DNA from: SXOA01 sp051004015
GTDB lineage: Bacteria > Planctomycetota > Planctomycetia > Pirellulales > Pirellulaceae
Assembly (NCBI GenBank): GCA_051004015.1
Contig: JBPCKT010000028.1
Span: 26,356 to 90,355, forward strand
Length of the DNA: 64,000 bases
Direction: 5' to 3'
The notes below the pieces were generated by a model. It searched no databases, was not told the origin of the DNA, and saw only the letters and a program-made list of their open reading frames with translations. Below are positions 7,458 through 15,649 of the stretch, one piece after another. The translations under genes and the position numbers were made by a program. How positions within the stretch are numbered: position 1 is the first letter of the stretch; the number at the start of each line of letters is the position of its first letter.

Positions 7458-7742
7458 TTACCCCGCCACGATTTCCGGGTACACGATCAGGTGGTGCCCA
7501 TCCTGCACGGCGGCATCCGGCAGGGTCTGGTCCTCCCGCAGCCGTTTGCCCCCCTCCTTGTGGTCCAGGCTGTAGCTCATCGGCTGGCCGTCGGGGCCCA
7601 TCACCGGCAGGCTCATTTTGGTGATGATGTTCGGCAAAATCCGCTTCACGTTCACGGTATCCGCAATCACGGCTTCCACGCTCTTGAAGCCGGTCTGATC
7701 GAGAAACGTAACCCGGGTCCCTTTGCGATCTTCAGCAGACAT
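7458..7742 (-). CDS. Ubiquitin-like (beta-grasp) modifier
   Basis: The protein has 94 aa. The ATG at 7742 is chosen because GAGGAG lies 7 bases upstream; a GTG at 7757 is less likely. The protein is small with alternating strands and a central helix. The stretch SYSLDHKEGGKRLREDQTL and the end DAAVQDGHHLIVYPEIVAG match the pattern of bacterial ubiquitin/YukD-like beta-grasp proteins encoded beside E1 and E2 genes. It ends exactly at a glycine (IVAG) with no tail, so it would be conjugation-ready without proteolysis. It is the first gene of the operon. Conjugation targets are unknown. Confidence 0.85.
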   Translation of the reverse strand: MSAEDRKGTRVTFLDQTGFKSVEAVIADTVNVKRILPNIITKMSLPVMGPDGQPMSYSLDHKEGGKRLREDQTLPDAAVQDGHHLIVYPEIVAG

Positions 7743-8091
7743 TTGGTAACTCCTCACCCTGACGGCGTACGAAAGACATTCGCCTTAACCGTCAAATCCG
7801 TTGTACCCTAACAACTACTTAGTTGGTATTCGCCGGGCAAGGTTCGATCTTACCCCGGAGAAATGTGAATTCCAAGGAGGCGATAGCGAGCGTAAAGCGT
7901 TTCCCGCTTGGCAGTTGAAGCGATTTGCGGACCGCCTGCGAATTCTCGGCCGCCAGTGACCTCGATGTAATACGCGGGAAATGGACGATGAGTTTCTGCG
8001 GGACCGAGAACAACCCACAAATCACTTGGCGACTGGCTGGCCGCGAAGGATAATTACAGGAGACAACGACCGTAGCTGCCACGGGAGCTTT
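7743..8091. promoter_or_regulatory. Divergent intergenic region, likely promoters for both directions
   Basis: This 349-bp stretch separates the leftward ubiquitin-like operon from the rightward 8092 gene. It must hold the promoter of at least the operon. The only structure I see is a weak palindrome (CAACT-ACTT-AGTTG, 7812-7825). I cannot assign -10/-35 boxes with confidence. Confidence 0.45.
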
Positions 8092-8811
8092 ATGAACGAC
8101 CGCAATCGCGCCCTCAAAATCCTCAAGGAGGCCAAGGAGACGCTGGCGAACCGGCTGACGGAAAAGGTGCTGGATCAGAAGGAAGAGATTCTGGCGGACG
8201 CTAGCGGCGATTCGTACATGAATGAGATCGAGTCGCTCTACGAGCAGATCGGTCTCAAGCTTTCGCACGTGAACTCCATGCTCTCGAACCTGCCGGTGGA
8301 GGCCCCCGCCACGCAGGTGGAATCGACGGCGGCCCAGCATTTCGCGGACGATACATTCACCGTGGCGACCGACCCTTCCCCGAGCGCCGATGCGGTCGTA
8401 TCCGATACCACGCTGGCCCTGGCTGGCCCGGTCTTCCTTCACACCCCCGCGCTGCCGGCGCCCCGAGTCAAAGGCACGAAACAACCCATCGCCATCCAGC
8501 CGGCTGCCGTGCCGGTTTCGTTCCAGCTCTTCGCCGCGCAGATTCAGGCGGGGGATCGGAAGGGGGCGGGCAAAACGCTGGGCGTGCTGTTTGATTTGAA
8601 GCCCCGCCGAGCCCTGGCCTGCGCCACGCTGTTCGACGAGCGGCTGCGGAGCGACAAGGAGTTCCTGCGCAAAGCCAGCCAACTCCGCAGCGAGCTCCAT
8701 GCCGGCAGCCATCACGCCGCCCTGGTCCTCCTGGTCGAATGCTTCGGCCTCACCAGCGAAGAAGCCGCGGGGGTTCTGGCCTCGCTGCGGCGGCGATTGG
8801 GCGGAGCCTAG
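8092..8811 (+). CDS. Unknown two-module helical protein divergent from the Ub operon
   Basis: The protein has 239 aa. The ATG at 8092 has GGGAG upstream; the frame is open from 7981 but the earlier part has no protein-like character. Residues ~1-65 are strongly helical and charged (KILKEAKETLANRLTEKV then DQKEEILADA). A Pro/Ala/Thr-rich linker follows (~65-145), then a second helical module (~145-239) rich in Ala, Leu and Arg. There is no signal peptide or membrane span. I do not recognise the family. Its divergent position next to the ubiquitin-like operon, and upstream of the pseudo-rhomboid gene, makes it a candidate accessory factor; that is inference from position only. Confidence 0.7.
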   Translation: MNDRNRALKILKEAKETLANRLTEKVLDQKEEILADASGDSYMNEIESLYEQIGLKLSHVNSMLSNLPVEAPATQVESTAAQHFADDTFTVATDPSPSADAVVSDTTLALAGPVFLHTPALPAPRVKGTKQPIAIQPAAVPVSFQLFAAQIQAGDRKGAGKTLGVLFDLKPRRALACATLFDERLRSDKEFLRKASQLRSELHAGSHHAALVLLVECFGLTSEEAAGVLASLRRRLGGA

Positions 8812-8820
8812 CCCTCGCGA

Positions 8821-8843
8821 CCACGCGGGGAAACTCCGCGTGG
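8821..8843 (+). terminator. Hairpin after the 8092-8811 gene
   Basis: An 8-bp perfect stem (CCACGCGG / CCGCGTGG) with a 7-base loop lies 10 bases after the stop codon. It is followed by mixed pyrimidines rather than a clean T run, so it is a possible but not classical intrinsic terminator. Confidence 0.45.
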
Positions 8844-8862
8844 ACTTTCCTATTCTTAATCT

Positions 8863-8935
8863 TAATCCTAGTCTTAATCTTAATCCTCTTCCGTCCGCGT
8901 CGCGCTGAGGAGGATTAAGATTAAGATTAGGATTA
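8863..8935. repeat. Inverted repeat of CTTAATCTTAATCC words
   Basis: Arm 8863-8889 and arm 8907-8935 are reverse complements over about 28 bases with few mismatches; the loop is about 17 bases. The arms consist of CTTAAT / ATTAAG words in tandem. In style this matches the palindromes at 2249-2362 and 3033-3148. Confidence 0.75.
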
Positions 8936-8976
8936 CGATGAGGATCAGGAAGAGCGAGAGGAACTAAGGACAGCAA

Positions 8977-9897
8977 ATGGGGTACAGCGACCGCGACTAC
9001 TACCGCGAAGACGCCACCGGCGACTCGATGGGCATCGCCGGCCAGTCGATGGTCGTGCGGCTGATTGTGATCAACGTGGTGCTCTTCCTGGCGGACTGGA
9101 TCACGGCCAGCGGCGGCAGCCACTGGCTGTTCAACGCCCTGGCCGTGCATGGCGACACCGTCGCCCGCCCCCTTTACTGGTATCAGTTCCTCACCGCCGG
9201 CTTCATGCACAGCCACCAGGGGCTGTGGCACATTCTGGGGAACATGTTTGGCCTGTACGCCTTCGGAAAGGCCATTGAGGAACGGCTCGGGTGGAAGGAA
9301 TTCCTGCGGATCTATGTCGTGGCCATCGTGCTGGGGAATTTGGTCTGGGGGCTGCGGCAGTACTTTCTCGCCGACAAGTATGGCCAAGGTGAAACGGCCC
9401 AATGGGCGACGACCTTCGGCCCCGCCGCCGGCATGGCGGCGCTCGCTTTCCTCCATTGTCTGTATTATCCGCGCGCCAAAATCAATATGGCCTTCGTCAT
9501 TCCGACACCGGCCTGGATTGTGGCCATTCTGGTCCTCGTCCTTGACTTCTGCGCCGTGATGACGCAGCATCCGAAGGATGAATCGCTCGTCTACGCCGGG
9601 ATCGACAACTACGCCGTCGGCTGCCTGTTCACGCTGGCCTATTGGTACTTCGGCTGGAACTTCGGCCGGCTGCCCGGCCAGCGCTGGCTGGGCAAAATGT
9701 GGACATCGCTTGGGAGCCTGCTTTCCCCCCGCCCGCAAGTCCGCGTGCATGACCCCGAGCGGGACTACGAGGACCTGGAGGAAGAAGCCGACCGCCTGCT
9801 CGCCAAGGTCGGCCAGCAAGGGGAATCCAGCCTGACCGCCAAGGAACGCAAAGTCCTGGAGGAATACAGCCGCTGGATGCGGCAGAAGCGGGGATAG
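8977..9897 (+). CDS. Rhomboid-fold membrane protein without catalytic Ser or His
   Basis: The protein has 306 aa; AAGGA precedes the ATG. The rhomboid architecture is clear: WYQFLTAGFMHSHQGLWHILGNMFGLYAFG contains H85 and N89 of the family's conserved H..N motif, and about six hydrophobic helices span residues 25-230. At the place of the GxSG nucleophile motif the protein reads FGPAAGMAALAF (148-152), with Ala in place of Ser. The C-terminal catalytic NxAH motif reads NYAVG (211-215), with Val in place of His. Both residues of the dyad are therefore missing, as in derlins and iRhoms. The ~75-residue C-terminal tail is charged and helical. It is likely a pseudoprotease that binds membrane substrates; no enzymatic role is expected. 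Confidence 0.82.
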   Translation: MGYSDRDYYREDATGDSMGIAGQSMVVRLIVINVVLFLADWITASGGSHWLFNALAVHGDTVARPLYWYQFLTAGFMHSHQGLWHILGNMFGLYAFGKAIEERLGWKEFLRIYVVAIVLGNLVWGLRQYFLADKYGQGETAQWATTFGPAAGMAALAFLHCLYYPRAKINMAFVIPTPAWIVAILVLVLDFCAVMTQHPKDESLVYAGIDNYAVGCLFTLAYWYFGWNFGRLPGQRWLGKMWTSLGSLLSPRPQVRVHDPERDYEDLEEEADRLLAKVGQQGESSLTAKERKVLEEYSRWMRQKRG

Positions 9898-9908
9898 AGA
9901 GGTCGCGT

Positions 9909-11711
9909 TCATAACAGCTCGTCCAGCTCCTCCACGAGCTCCGCGAATCGCGCCAGCGCCGTGTCCACCGGCTCGCTGCTTTCCATATTCACGCCGGCAT
10001 CGCGTAACAAATCCAGCGGGTCTTTGCTGCAGCCGCCGCTGAGGAAGCTGAGATAGGCCTCGAGCTCCTGTTTGCCGCCGTGCAGCACTTTCTGGCTGAG
10101 GGCGATGGCGGCGGAGAGGCCGGTCGCGTACTTGTAGACGTAAAAGGCTCGGTAGAAGTGTGGGATGCGAAAGCACTCCAGGGCCAGCTCGTCGTCGATG
10201 GCGAACTCCGGCCCGAAATACGCTTCCAACAGCTCGCGATAGACTTTCTTGTACGAGTCCACCGTCAGCGGCTCACCTTCTTCGGCCATGCCGTGCGTAA
10301 TTTTCTCGAACTCGGCGAACATCGTCTGCCGGATGATGGTGGCGCGGATGTCGTCCAGCTCGCGGTTGATGAGGTACGCCCGCTGCCGTTTGTCCTGGGC
10401 CTGCTCCAGCAGATGATGGCTCAGCAGCTCCTCGTTGAAGGTGCTGGCGACCTCGGCGACGAATATCACGTAGTCATAATACTGAAACGGCTGGTGCCTG
10501 GCCGAATGCCAGGTATGCATGGAGTGGCCGGCTTCATGGGCCAGCGTGAAGACGTCGTTAAAGACCTCCTCGTTGTAGTTCATCAGGATGTACGGAATCC
10601 CGTCAAAACTGCCGCTGGAAAAAGCTCCGCTGCTCTTCCCCTGGTTCGGATAGCGGTCGCACCAGCGGCCGAGCAGTCCTTCCTCCAGCGCGCCGCAATA
10701 CTGCGGGCCGAGCGGCTGCAGCGACTCCATCACCAGCTTCACCGCCTCTTTCCATTTTCGCTTCACCTCCAGGTCGCTGAGGATCGGCACGTAGGTGTCG
10801 TAATGGTGAATGTCCCGCAGCTTCATCTTGCGGCGACGGACGTCGTAATAGCGATGCACCGCCGGCAGGTTCTTTCGCACGGACGCAATCAAGTTGTCGT
10901 ACACCGACTGCGGCACATTGTCCGGAAACAGCGCCGACTCCACCGCACTCTTGAACCCCCGCACCTTGGCGTAGTACACGTCTTTGTGAATCGAACCGGT
11001 CAGCGTGGCGCACAGCGTGTTCTCGTGCCCCTGGAACTGGGCGTAGTACTTGTGGAATGCATCCTTGCGGACGCTCCGCTCCGGCGACACCAAGAGCTTG
11101 CTGAAAGTGGAGTTGGAAAGCTCCACCTCCTCCTTCTTCTCGTTCTTCACCGTGCCGAACTTCATGTCCGCATCGAGCAGTTGCCTGAACGCCCGGCCCG
11201 CCGCCCCGGCCATCTCTCCCTGCATCGCCAGGATTTCTTCTTCACGGCCGCTCAGCGTAAACGGCCGGTAGCGGACGATCCGCTCCAGGGCCAGCTTGTA
11301 AGGGGCCAGCTCCTTGGCGGACAGGTATTTGTCCAGCGTCTCCTTGGGCAGGGCCAGAATCTCCGGCCGGATGAAGCTGGCCGCCTGACTGGCTCGCGTC
11401 GCCAGATTCTGGAACCGCCCGACCATTCCCTGATACTTACTCTCGGCCTGGTCCTCCGTCGCCTTCAAATGGACATACCCCCCCACCTTCTCCCCCAGCC
11501 GCTCGAAGTCGTTGTCATACTTCAGGCAGGCCGCCAGCGTCTTCGCCCCCTCCCCCAGCTTTCCCTTGAACTTCTCAAACCCCGGAATCAGCTTGTCCAG
11601 CCGGGCAAACTCTTTCTCCCAGGCCTCGTCGCTGGCGCACAGACTGGACAAATCCCAGGTGTCCCCTGGCTTGACCTTGGACCGCTTGGGCAGACGCAGA
11701 ATCTTAGACAT
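9909..11711 (-). CDS. pepF: Oligoendopeptidase F, M3B family
   Basis: The protein has 600 aa. The ATG at 11711 is chosen (AGGA upstream; normal length for the family) over an open extension to 11807. The zinc metallopeptidase motif HEAGHSMHTWHS gives the two His and Glu of HExxH, and the downstream FVAEVASTFNEELL carries the third zinc ligand Glu. M3B enzymes are cytoplasmic and cleave short peptides of about 5-20 residues. The gene is convergent with the rhomboid-like gene, with only 11 bp between stops. Peptide recycling is the expected role. Confidence 0.93.
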   Translation of the reverse strand: MSKILRLPKRSKVKPGDTWDLSSLCASDEAWEKEFARLDKLIPGFEKFKGKLGEGAKTLAACLKYDNDFERLGEKVGGYVHLKATEDQAESKYQGMVGRFQNLATRASQAASFIRPEILALPKETLDKYLSAKELAPYKLALERIVRYRPFTLSGREEEILAMQGEMAGAAGRAFRQLLDADMKFGTVKNEKKEEVELSNSTFSKLLVSPERSVRKDAFHKYYAQFQGHENTLCATLTGSIHKDVYYAKVRGFKSAVESALFPDNVPQSVYDNLIASVRKNLPAVHRYYDVRRRKMKLRDIHHYDTYVPILSDLEVKRKWKEAVKLVMESLQPLGPQYCGALEEGLLGRWCDRYPNQGKSSGAFSSGSFDGIPYILMNYNEEVFNDVFTLAHEAGHSMHTWHSARHQPFQYYDYVIFVAEVASTFNEELLSHHLLEQAQDKRQRAYLINRELDDIRATIIRQTMFAEFEKITHGMAEEGEPLTVDSYKKVYRELLEAYFGPEFAIDDELALECFRIPHFYRAFYVYKYATGLSAAIALSQKVLHGGKQELEAYLSFLSGGCSKDPLDLLRDAGVNMESSEPVDTALARFAELVEELDELL

Positions 11712-12437
11712 GGATATTCCTGGTTTTCGGATGGATGTTGGTCTGGTGGCGGAGGATTTACAGGCTCCGATTGTACCGGCTTCCGGCTTGTGTCGCCGCA
11801 GTCTCATAAGCCCTTACTCCTCCCCCGATAGTACTGTTTTTATTCAGATTCACGCCCTTTCGTTCACCAAAAGTTACGTCGATTGGCTTCTCCGGAACCC
11901 CTCGCCTCTTCACCGCTTACGGTGATTCACGTCGCTGTAACTTTGATTCATGCTGCCAATTTTTGACACTTTTGATTCATGAGTTGGTGAGTCTGTTATA
12001 AGCTGTTCTTTCGCCTTGTGGCTGCGGGGCCTTCCATCCCCAAGGGGCCTCAATCTCCGCGACCGGCGGAAGTTGTCAGGTTCCCGACGACGCGGCGCCG
12101 GCGGGCACGCTGCTTCCCACGCGCGCAGCCCCATCCGGTTTATGTACAATTGTATCATATAGACTGTCCCAGATCAAGCCCCCTGGGGAAAGATTTTTGC
12201 GAGGCCGCTTGTCGCAGCGGCGTTGCTTGGTGGACAAGAAGATCAATCAGGCCGCGCTCCGGGCTCTCGTTCGAGAGGCTGTGGCACTGAACTCACCTAC
12301 CAACAAGAAGCGATAGCGGCAGAGCTAAGATTGAAACGGTAGGATCGATTCGGTTCGGGGAATCGCGAGTTTTCACCTGCCAAAACCGCGAGGACTTCTC
12401 CGGCCATTGGCTATCGGTTAAACTGACGCCCATTACG
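11712..12437. other. 726-bp non-coding stretch before the restriction-modification pair
   Basis: No convincing gene. It contains a direct repeat TTTGATTCATG at 11942-11952 and 11971-11981, and a 10-bp palindrome TACAATTGTA at 12145-12154 in a short AT-rich patch that could be a promoter or operator. A short open stretch ending near 12316 (VDKKINQAALRALVREAV) looks mildly protein-like but has no clear start. Base composition is lower in GC than the flanks, fitting a junction of acquired DNA. Confidence 0.5.
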
Positions 12438-13358
12438 ATGCGAACTGCAAGCAATGTGCCTCACCCGATTCCCTATCAAGGGAGCAAGCGATGGCTTGCT
12501 CCGACCGTTTGCGGCTGCATTCCTAAAGGTATCCGCACCATTTACGAGCCGTTTGCTGGTTCCGCGGCCGTTAGCCTTTACGCTGCTGCAAGCGAGTCAG
12601 CAGATAGTTTTGTAATCGGCGATCTCCATAAGCCCATTGCGGGTTTGTGGGATGCAATCATCAAGGCGCCACATGATTTGGCAGACGAATATGAACGGCT
12701 GTGGCATGAGCAACCGACTCTGGGCAAAGCGCATTTCAATGAGGTGCGAAAGGCTTTTAACCAAGACCCGCAACCAGCCACCTTTCTCTACCTTCTCGCC
12801 AGGTGCGTTAAAGCGGCGATTCGGTACAACAGAAACGGCGAGTTCAACAACACCGCCGACCACCGGCGGCGCGGTACCCGACCCGACACTATGCGGGACA
12901 ATATTGTGCGAGCCGCAAAGATTCTCGCGGGCAAGTCCCAAGTCTTCAACGCGAACTATCTCGACACGCTACGGGAGGCGGACACTTCCGATGTGATTTA
13001 CCTCGATCCGCCGTACCAAGGCACGAGCGGCGAGCGCGACAGTCGATACGTGAAGGGGATGAGCTTCTCCGAATTCTGCGATGGATTGCACGGTCTCGCG
13101 AAGAGAAAACTGTCGCTCATCATCTCGTACGACGGACGTGTGGGCGACAAAATCTATGGCCAACGGCTTCCAGATTCTTTGAAGTTACGAATGTTCGAAG
13201 TGAAAGCTGGCAGATCAACTCAGGAAACCCTGCTTGGTCGTAACGGGGTGACGTATGAGTCTCTCTACGTTTCGGAATGCTTGTTAGATCGCATCGAGCG
13301 CCTACCGCGATTATTGGCCGAGCCTGCATGCCCCTCTCAAGAACTGCTGCTCTTTTGA
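12438..13358 (+). CDS. DNA adenine methyltransferase (Dam/D12 class)
   Basis: The protein has 306 aa from an ATG at 12438. The D12-class N6-adenine methylase motifs are visible: PYQGSK (12-17), the AdoMet-binding EPFAGSAAV (37-45) and the catalytic DPPY (190-193). It transfers a methyl group from S-adenosylmethionine to adenine in a short DNA site. It is followed after 9 bp by an HNH nuclease gene, so the two probably form a restriction-modification unit in which this enzyme protects host DNA. The recognition sequence cannot be deduced. Confidence 0.9.
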   Translation: MRTASNVPHPIPYQGSKRWLAPTVCGCIPKGIRTIYEPFAGSAAVSLYAAASESADSFVIGDLHKPIAGLWDAIIKAPHDLADEYERLWHEQPTLGKAHFNEVRKAFNQDPQPATFLYLLARCVKAAIRYNRNGEFNNTADHRRRGTRPDTMRDNIVRAAKILAGKSQVFNANYLDTLREADTSDVIYLDPPYQGTSGERDSRYVKGMSFSEFCDGLHGLAKRKLSLIISYDGRVGDKIYGQRLPDSLKLRMFEVKAGRSTQETLLGRNGVTYESLYVSECLLDRIERLPRLLAEPACPSQELLLF

Positions 13359-13367
13359 GTGATCGGT

Positions 13368-14111
13368 ATGGCGAAAGTAAACTATTCCGCTGAACTATTG
13401 GCCGCCGTTGCGAAGGTAACGACCAAGCGAGGAAAAGTTCTTGTCGAGCATATCCTGAAGCATGGCAGTGTTTCGACCGAGCAGTTGGAAACGATTTACG
13501 GATTGACCGATGCGGCGAGTGCGGCTCGCGACGTCAGAGACGCCGGCGTGCCGTTGGCAAAGACGTCTGGCAAGCGTAAGACTGGCCGGCAGATGGCTGT
13601 CTATTCATTTGGCGATTCATCTCTCATCCGCGGCGATCGCTTCCAGGGGCGCAAAGCGTTCGCAAAAGGGTTCAAAGAGATTCTGATCAATAAGTACGGC
13701 TCAAAGTGCGCACTGTGCTCTACACCTTACGAGCCGCGATACCTCCAAATTGATCATCGTGTACCGTACCAAATCGCCGGCGACACTGGTGACACGGAAC
13801 GACCTCTCGAAGAATACATGCTTCTTTGCGGCTCGTGCCAACGGTCAAAATCGTGGTCTTGCGAACACTGCGATAATTGGCGAGAAGGGCGACAGCCGGA
13901 GATTTGTCGTACCTGCTACTGGGCCGTGCCGGAGGATTACACCCATATCGCGCTCCAGGATCATCGGCGGTTGGAAATCGTTTGGCTTGGTGAAGATGAA
14001 GTATCTGACCACACCAAGCTCAAGTCACTTGCCGCCAGAAATGCCGTGGCGTTGCCGCTTTATGCTAAAGCCGCCCTCGCCGAGCATGTGCGACGACAGC
14101 AGAAAGGGTGA
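13368..14111 (+). CDS. HNH endonuclease, probable restriction partner
   Basis: The protein has 247 aa from an ATG at 13368; a GTG at 13359 directly after the methylase stop is an alternative. Residues ~1-60 look like a winged-helix or helical DNA-binding part (EHILKHGSVSTEQLETIYG). The nuclease part has C114-x2-C117, the HNH catalytic LQIDHRVPYQ (D129, H130) and C154-x2-C157. A further C165, C168, C180 and C183 set suggests a second zinc site. Arrangement next to the adenine methylase indicates the restriction subunit of a Type II-like system. Confidence 0.82.
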   Translation: MAKVNYSAELLAAVAKVTTKRGKVLVEHILKHGSVSTEQLETIYGLTDAASAARDVRDAGVPLAKTSGKRKTGRQMAVYSFGDSSLIRGDRFQGRKAFAKGFKEILINKYGSKCALCSTPYEPRYLQIDHRVPYQIAGDTGDTERPLEEYMLLCGSCQRSKSWSCEHCDNWREGRQPEICRTCYWAVPEDYTHIALQDHRRLEIVWLGEDEVSDHTKLKSLAARNAVALPLYAKAALAEHVRRQQKG

Positions 14112-14272
14112 TCGCAACCCTGGTTTGAAAGATCGCCCACTTCGGCCCGTCGGGAGTTTCGTTGCGAGTACTTTCATTTCATCGTTTTGCCTCCACGCCT
14201 GGTGGAAGATCCGCCGCAGTTTCGCCAGGACCGAGAATCCGGCGACCTGGCCCTTGTACTCATAGCCCGGCC

Positions 14273-15568
14273 CTACTTCCTCGGCACCGGCACTTGCAGC
14301 ACCGTGTAGGGGATCAACATCAGGGCATAGACGTTGCCATCGTGTCCTTCCGTAACTCCCAAAATGACGTGCCGCGAAGTGGTGTGGCCGTCCTTGAGCT
14401 TGATCAGGCCGCCGTGGAACGGCAGATTCTTGCCGGTGGCATCCGTCATGGGCGTGTAATCGGGATTGGCTACTTCCACGCAGCCGTGGTCGGTCGGCTC
14501 CTTCTCGCCGGCTTTGTAGCTGCACAGGTGCAGGAGGTTGATCCCTTCCGCGGCCTCGGTGATGGCGACCCAGCAGGTGCCGCTCTTGCCAACGCACATC
14601 GCCCGGCAGTCGACGGATTTCGCGCCTGAAATCAACGTGCCGAGAGTCCGTCCCGCCAGTGTGTCTCCCTCCTGCGTCAGGTCGTAGGAATAGAGGGCGT
14701 TGCCTTGCATCGGCTGGGAGTAGAGCGTTTTGCCGTCGGGAGTGATGTCCCAGTTGATAGGGTCGGGATTCGTGGTGAGGGCTAGCCGCGACTCGGGGGT
14801 GGGGGGCTTGCCGTCGATCGACTGCTTGAGCCGCTCCAGCTTGTCGGTGCGGGGGTCGTAGCGGGCGATGTCGCCGCCGTGGATCGGATGGTACGCCCGG
14901 CCGAGATAATCGACCACGATGAAGCCGTAGAAATGCTCGGTGTCCATCAGTTGCCGGTAGTTGCCGGTCTTGAGGTCGAGAATCAGGAAGATGGCACTCT
15001 CCCCCGGCCCCGGCCGATGGTCGCTGCACGTGGAGATATACGCCACGCCGCGGCTCTCGTCGGGCGTGATGCTGTTGATGCCGTGGTGCGGCACGGGAAT
15101 GGGATAGACCTTGGTCTCGCCGGTCTTGGGGTCGTAGACCATCGGATAGCCGCCGGGATAATCCTCGCGCTTCTCCGTGGCGGTGGGATAGCCCTGTTTG
15201 GTGCCGAAGTAAATCTTGCCACTGGCGCCGACGTTGTTGCGGGTGTGGATCTTGGATTGCGCTCCAAATCCCTTAATGTCCTTGCCAATTGCCTTATGGG
15301 CATCCACCACCGCCTTCATCGCCTTGGTCTTTGGATCGAACTCCACCAGCCACGCATTCACCGCGTTCGCGTGCGTGCCGATATACAGCCGCCCGTCGAT
15401 GCCGGGAATGATGGAGAAGTAGCCTTCCCCATCGGGCGCGGTCTCCTTGGGAACGGCATAGGCAGTGGCGGAAATCCACTTGCGGGGAGCTGCATCTTGA
15501 GCGGCAGACCACTCAGGTAATCCAACCACAAGCGCCATCGACAACAACGCCAAGAATCTAGCCTTCAT
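14273..15568 (-). CDS. Secreted beta-propeller-like protein of unknown function
   Basis: The protein has 431 aa; the ATG at 15568 is chosen because AAGGAG lies a few bases upstream. A signal peptide (MKARFLALLSMALVVGLPEW, cleavage near SAAQ) is followed by repeated strand motifs such as GRLYIGTHANA, GKIYFGTKQG and GVAYISTCSD, spaced as in a beta-propeller. No catalytic motif is recognised. It may bind or act on an extracellular polymer. It shares strand with the FG-GAP gene upstream, 81 bp away. Confidence 0.75.
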   Translation of the reverse strand: MKARFLALLSMALVVGLPEWSAAQDAAPRKWISATAYAVPKETAPDGEGYFSIIPGIDGRLYIGTHANAVNAWLVEFDPKTKAMKAVVDAHKAIGKDIKGFGAQSKIHTRNNVGASGKIYFGTKQGYPTATEKREDYPGGYPMVYDPKTGETKVYPIPVPHHGINSITPDESRGVAYISTCSDHRPGPGESAIFLILDLKTGNYRQLMDTEHFYGFIVVDYLGRAYHPIHGGDIARYDPRTDKLERLKQSIDGKPPTPESRLALTTNPDPINWDITPDGKTLYSQPMQGNALYSYDLTQEGDTLAGRTLGTLISGAKSVDCRAMCVGKSGTCWVAITEAAEGINLLHLCSYKAGEKEPTDHGCVEVANPDYTPMTDATGKNLPFHGGLIKLKDGHTTSRHVILGVTEGHDGNVYALMLIPYTVLQVPVPRK

Positions 15569-15614
15569 AAGAATCTCCTTCATTTTTCTGTCTTCCATTT
15601 TTCTGTCACTCTCT

Positions 15615-15645
15615 TCCTTCGTTCCCTTTATTCCCTTCTGTTCAA
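15615..15645. repeat. Dispersed copy of the 6481-6511 element
   Basis: The 31 bases starting TCCTTCGTTCCCTTTATTCC match 6481-6511 at 29 of 31 positions. Both copies lie in gaps between minus-strand genes. Here I see only one arm, not a palindrome. Confidence 0.7.
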
Positions 15646-15649
15646 TCCA

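Noticed and set aside
7819..10176. 785-codon open frame on the minus strand
   Set aside because: It runs antisense through the 8092 gene and the whole rhomboid gene, is rich in Gln/Arg/His/Gly and has no domain pattern; it is a by-product of high GC.
10080..11831. 583-codon open frame on the plus strand
   Set aside because: It is the antisense of oligoendopeptidase F, whose HExxH motif and length are convincing; the plus-strand translation has no recognisable features.
11942..11981. Direct repeat TTTGATTCATG as an attachment site
   Set aside because: The copies are only 29 bases apart, with no integrase or transposase gene nearby.
12209..12316. Short open stretch ending VREAVALNSPTNKKR before the methylase
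   Set aside because: Composition is mildly protein-like, but there is no good start codon, ribosome site or known family; too short to call.
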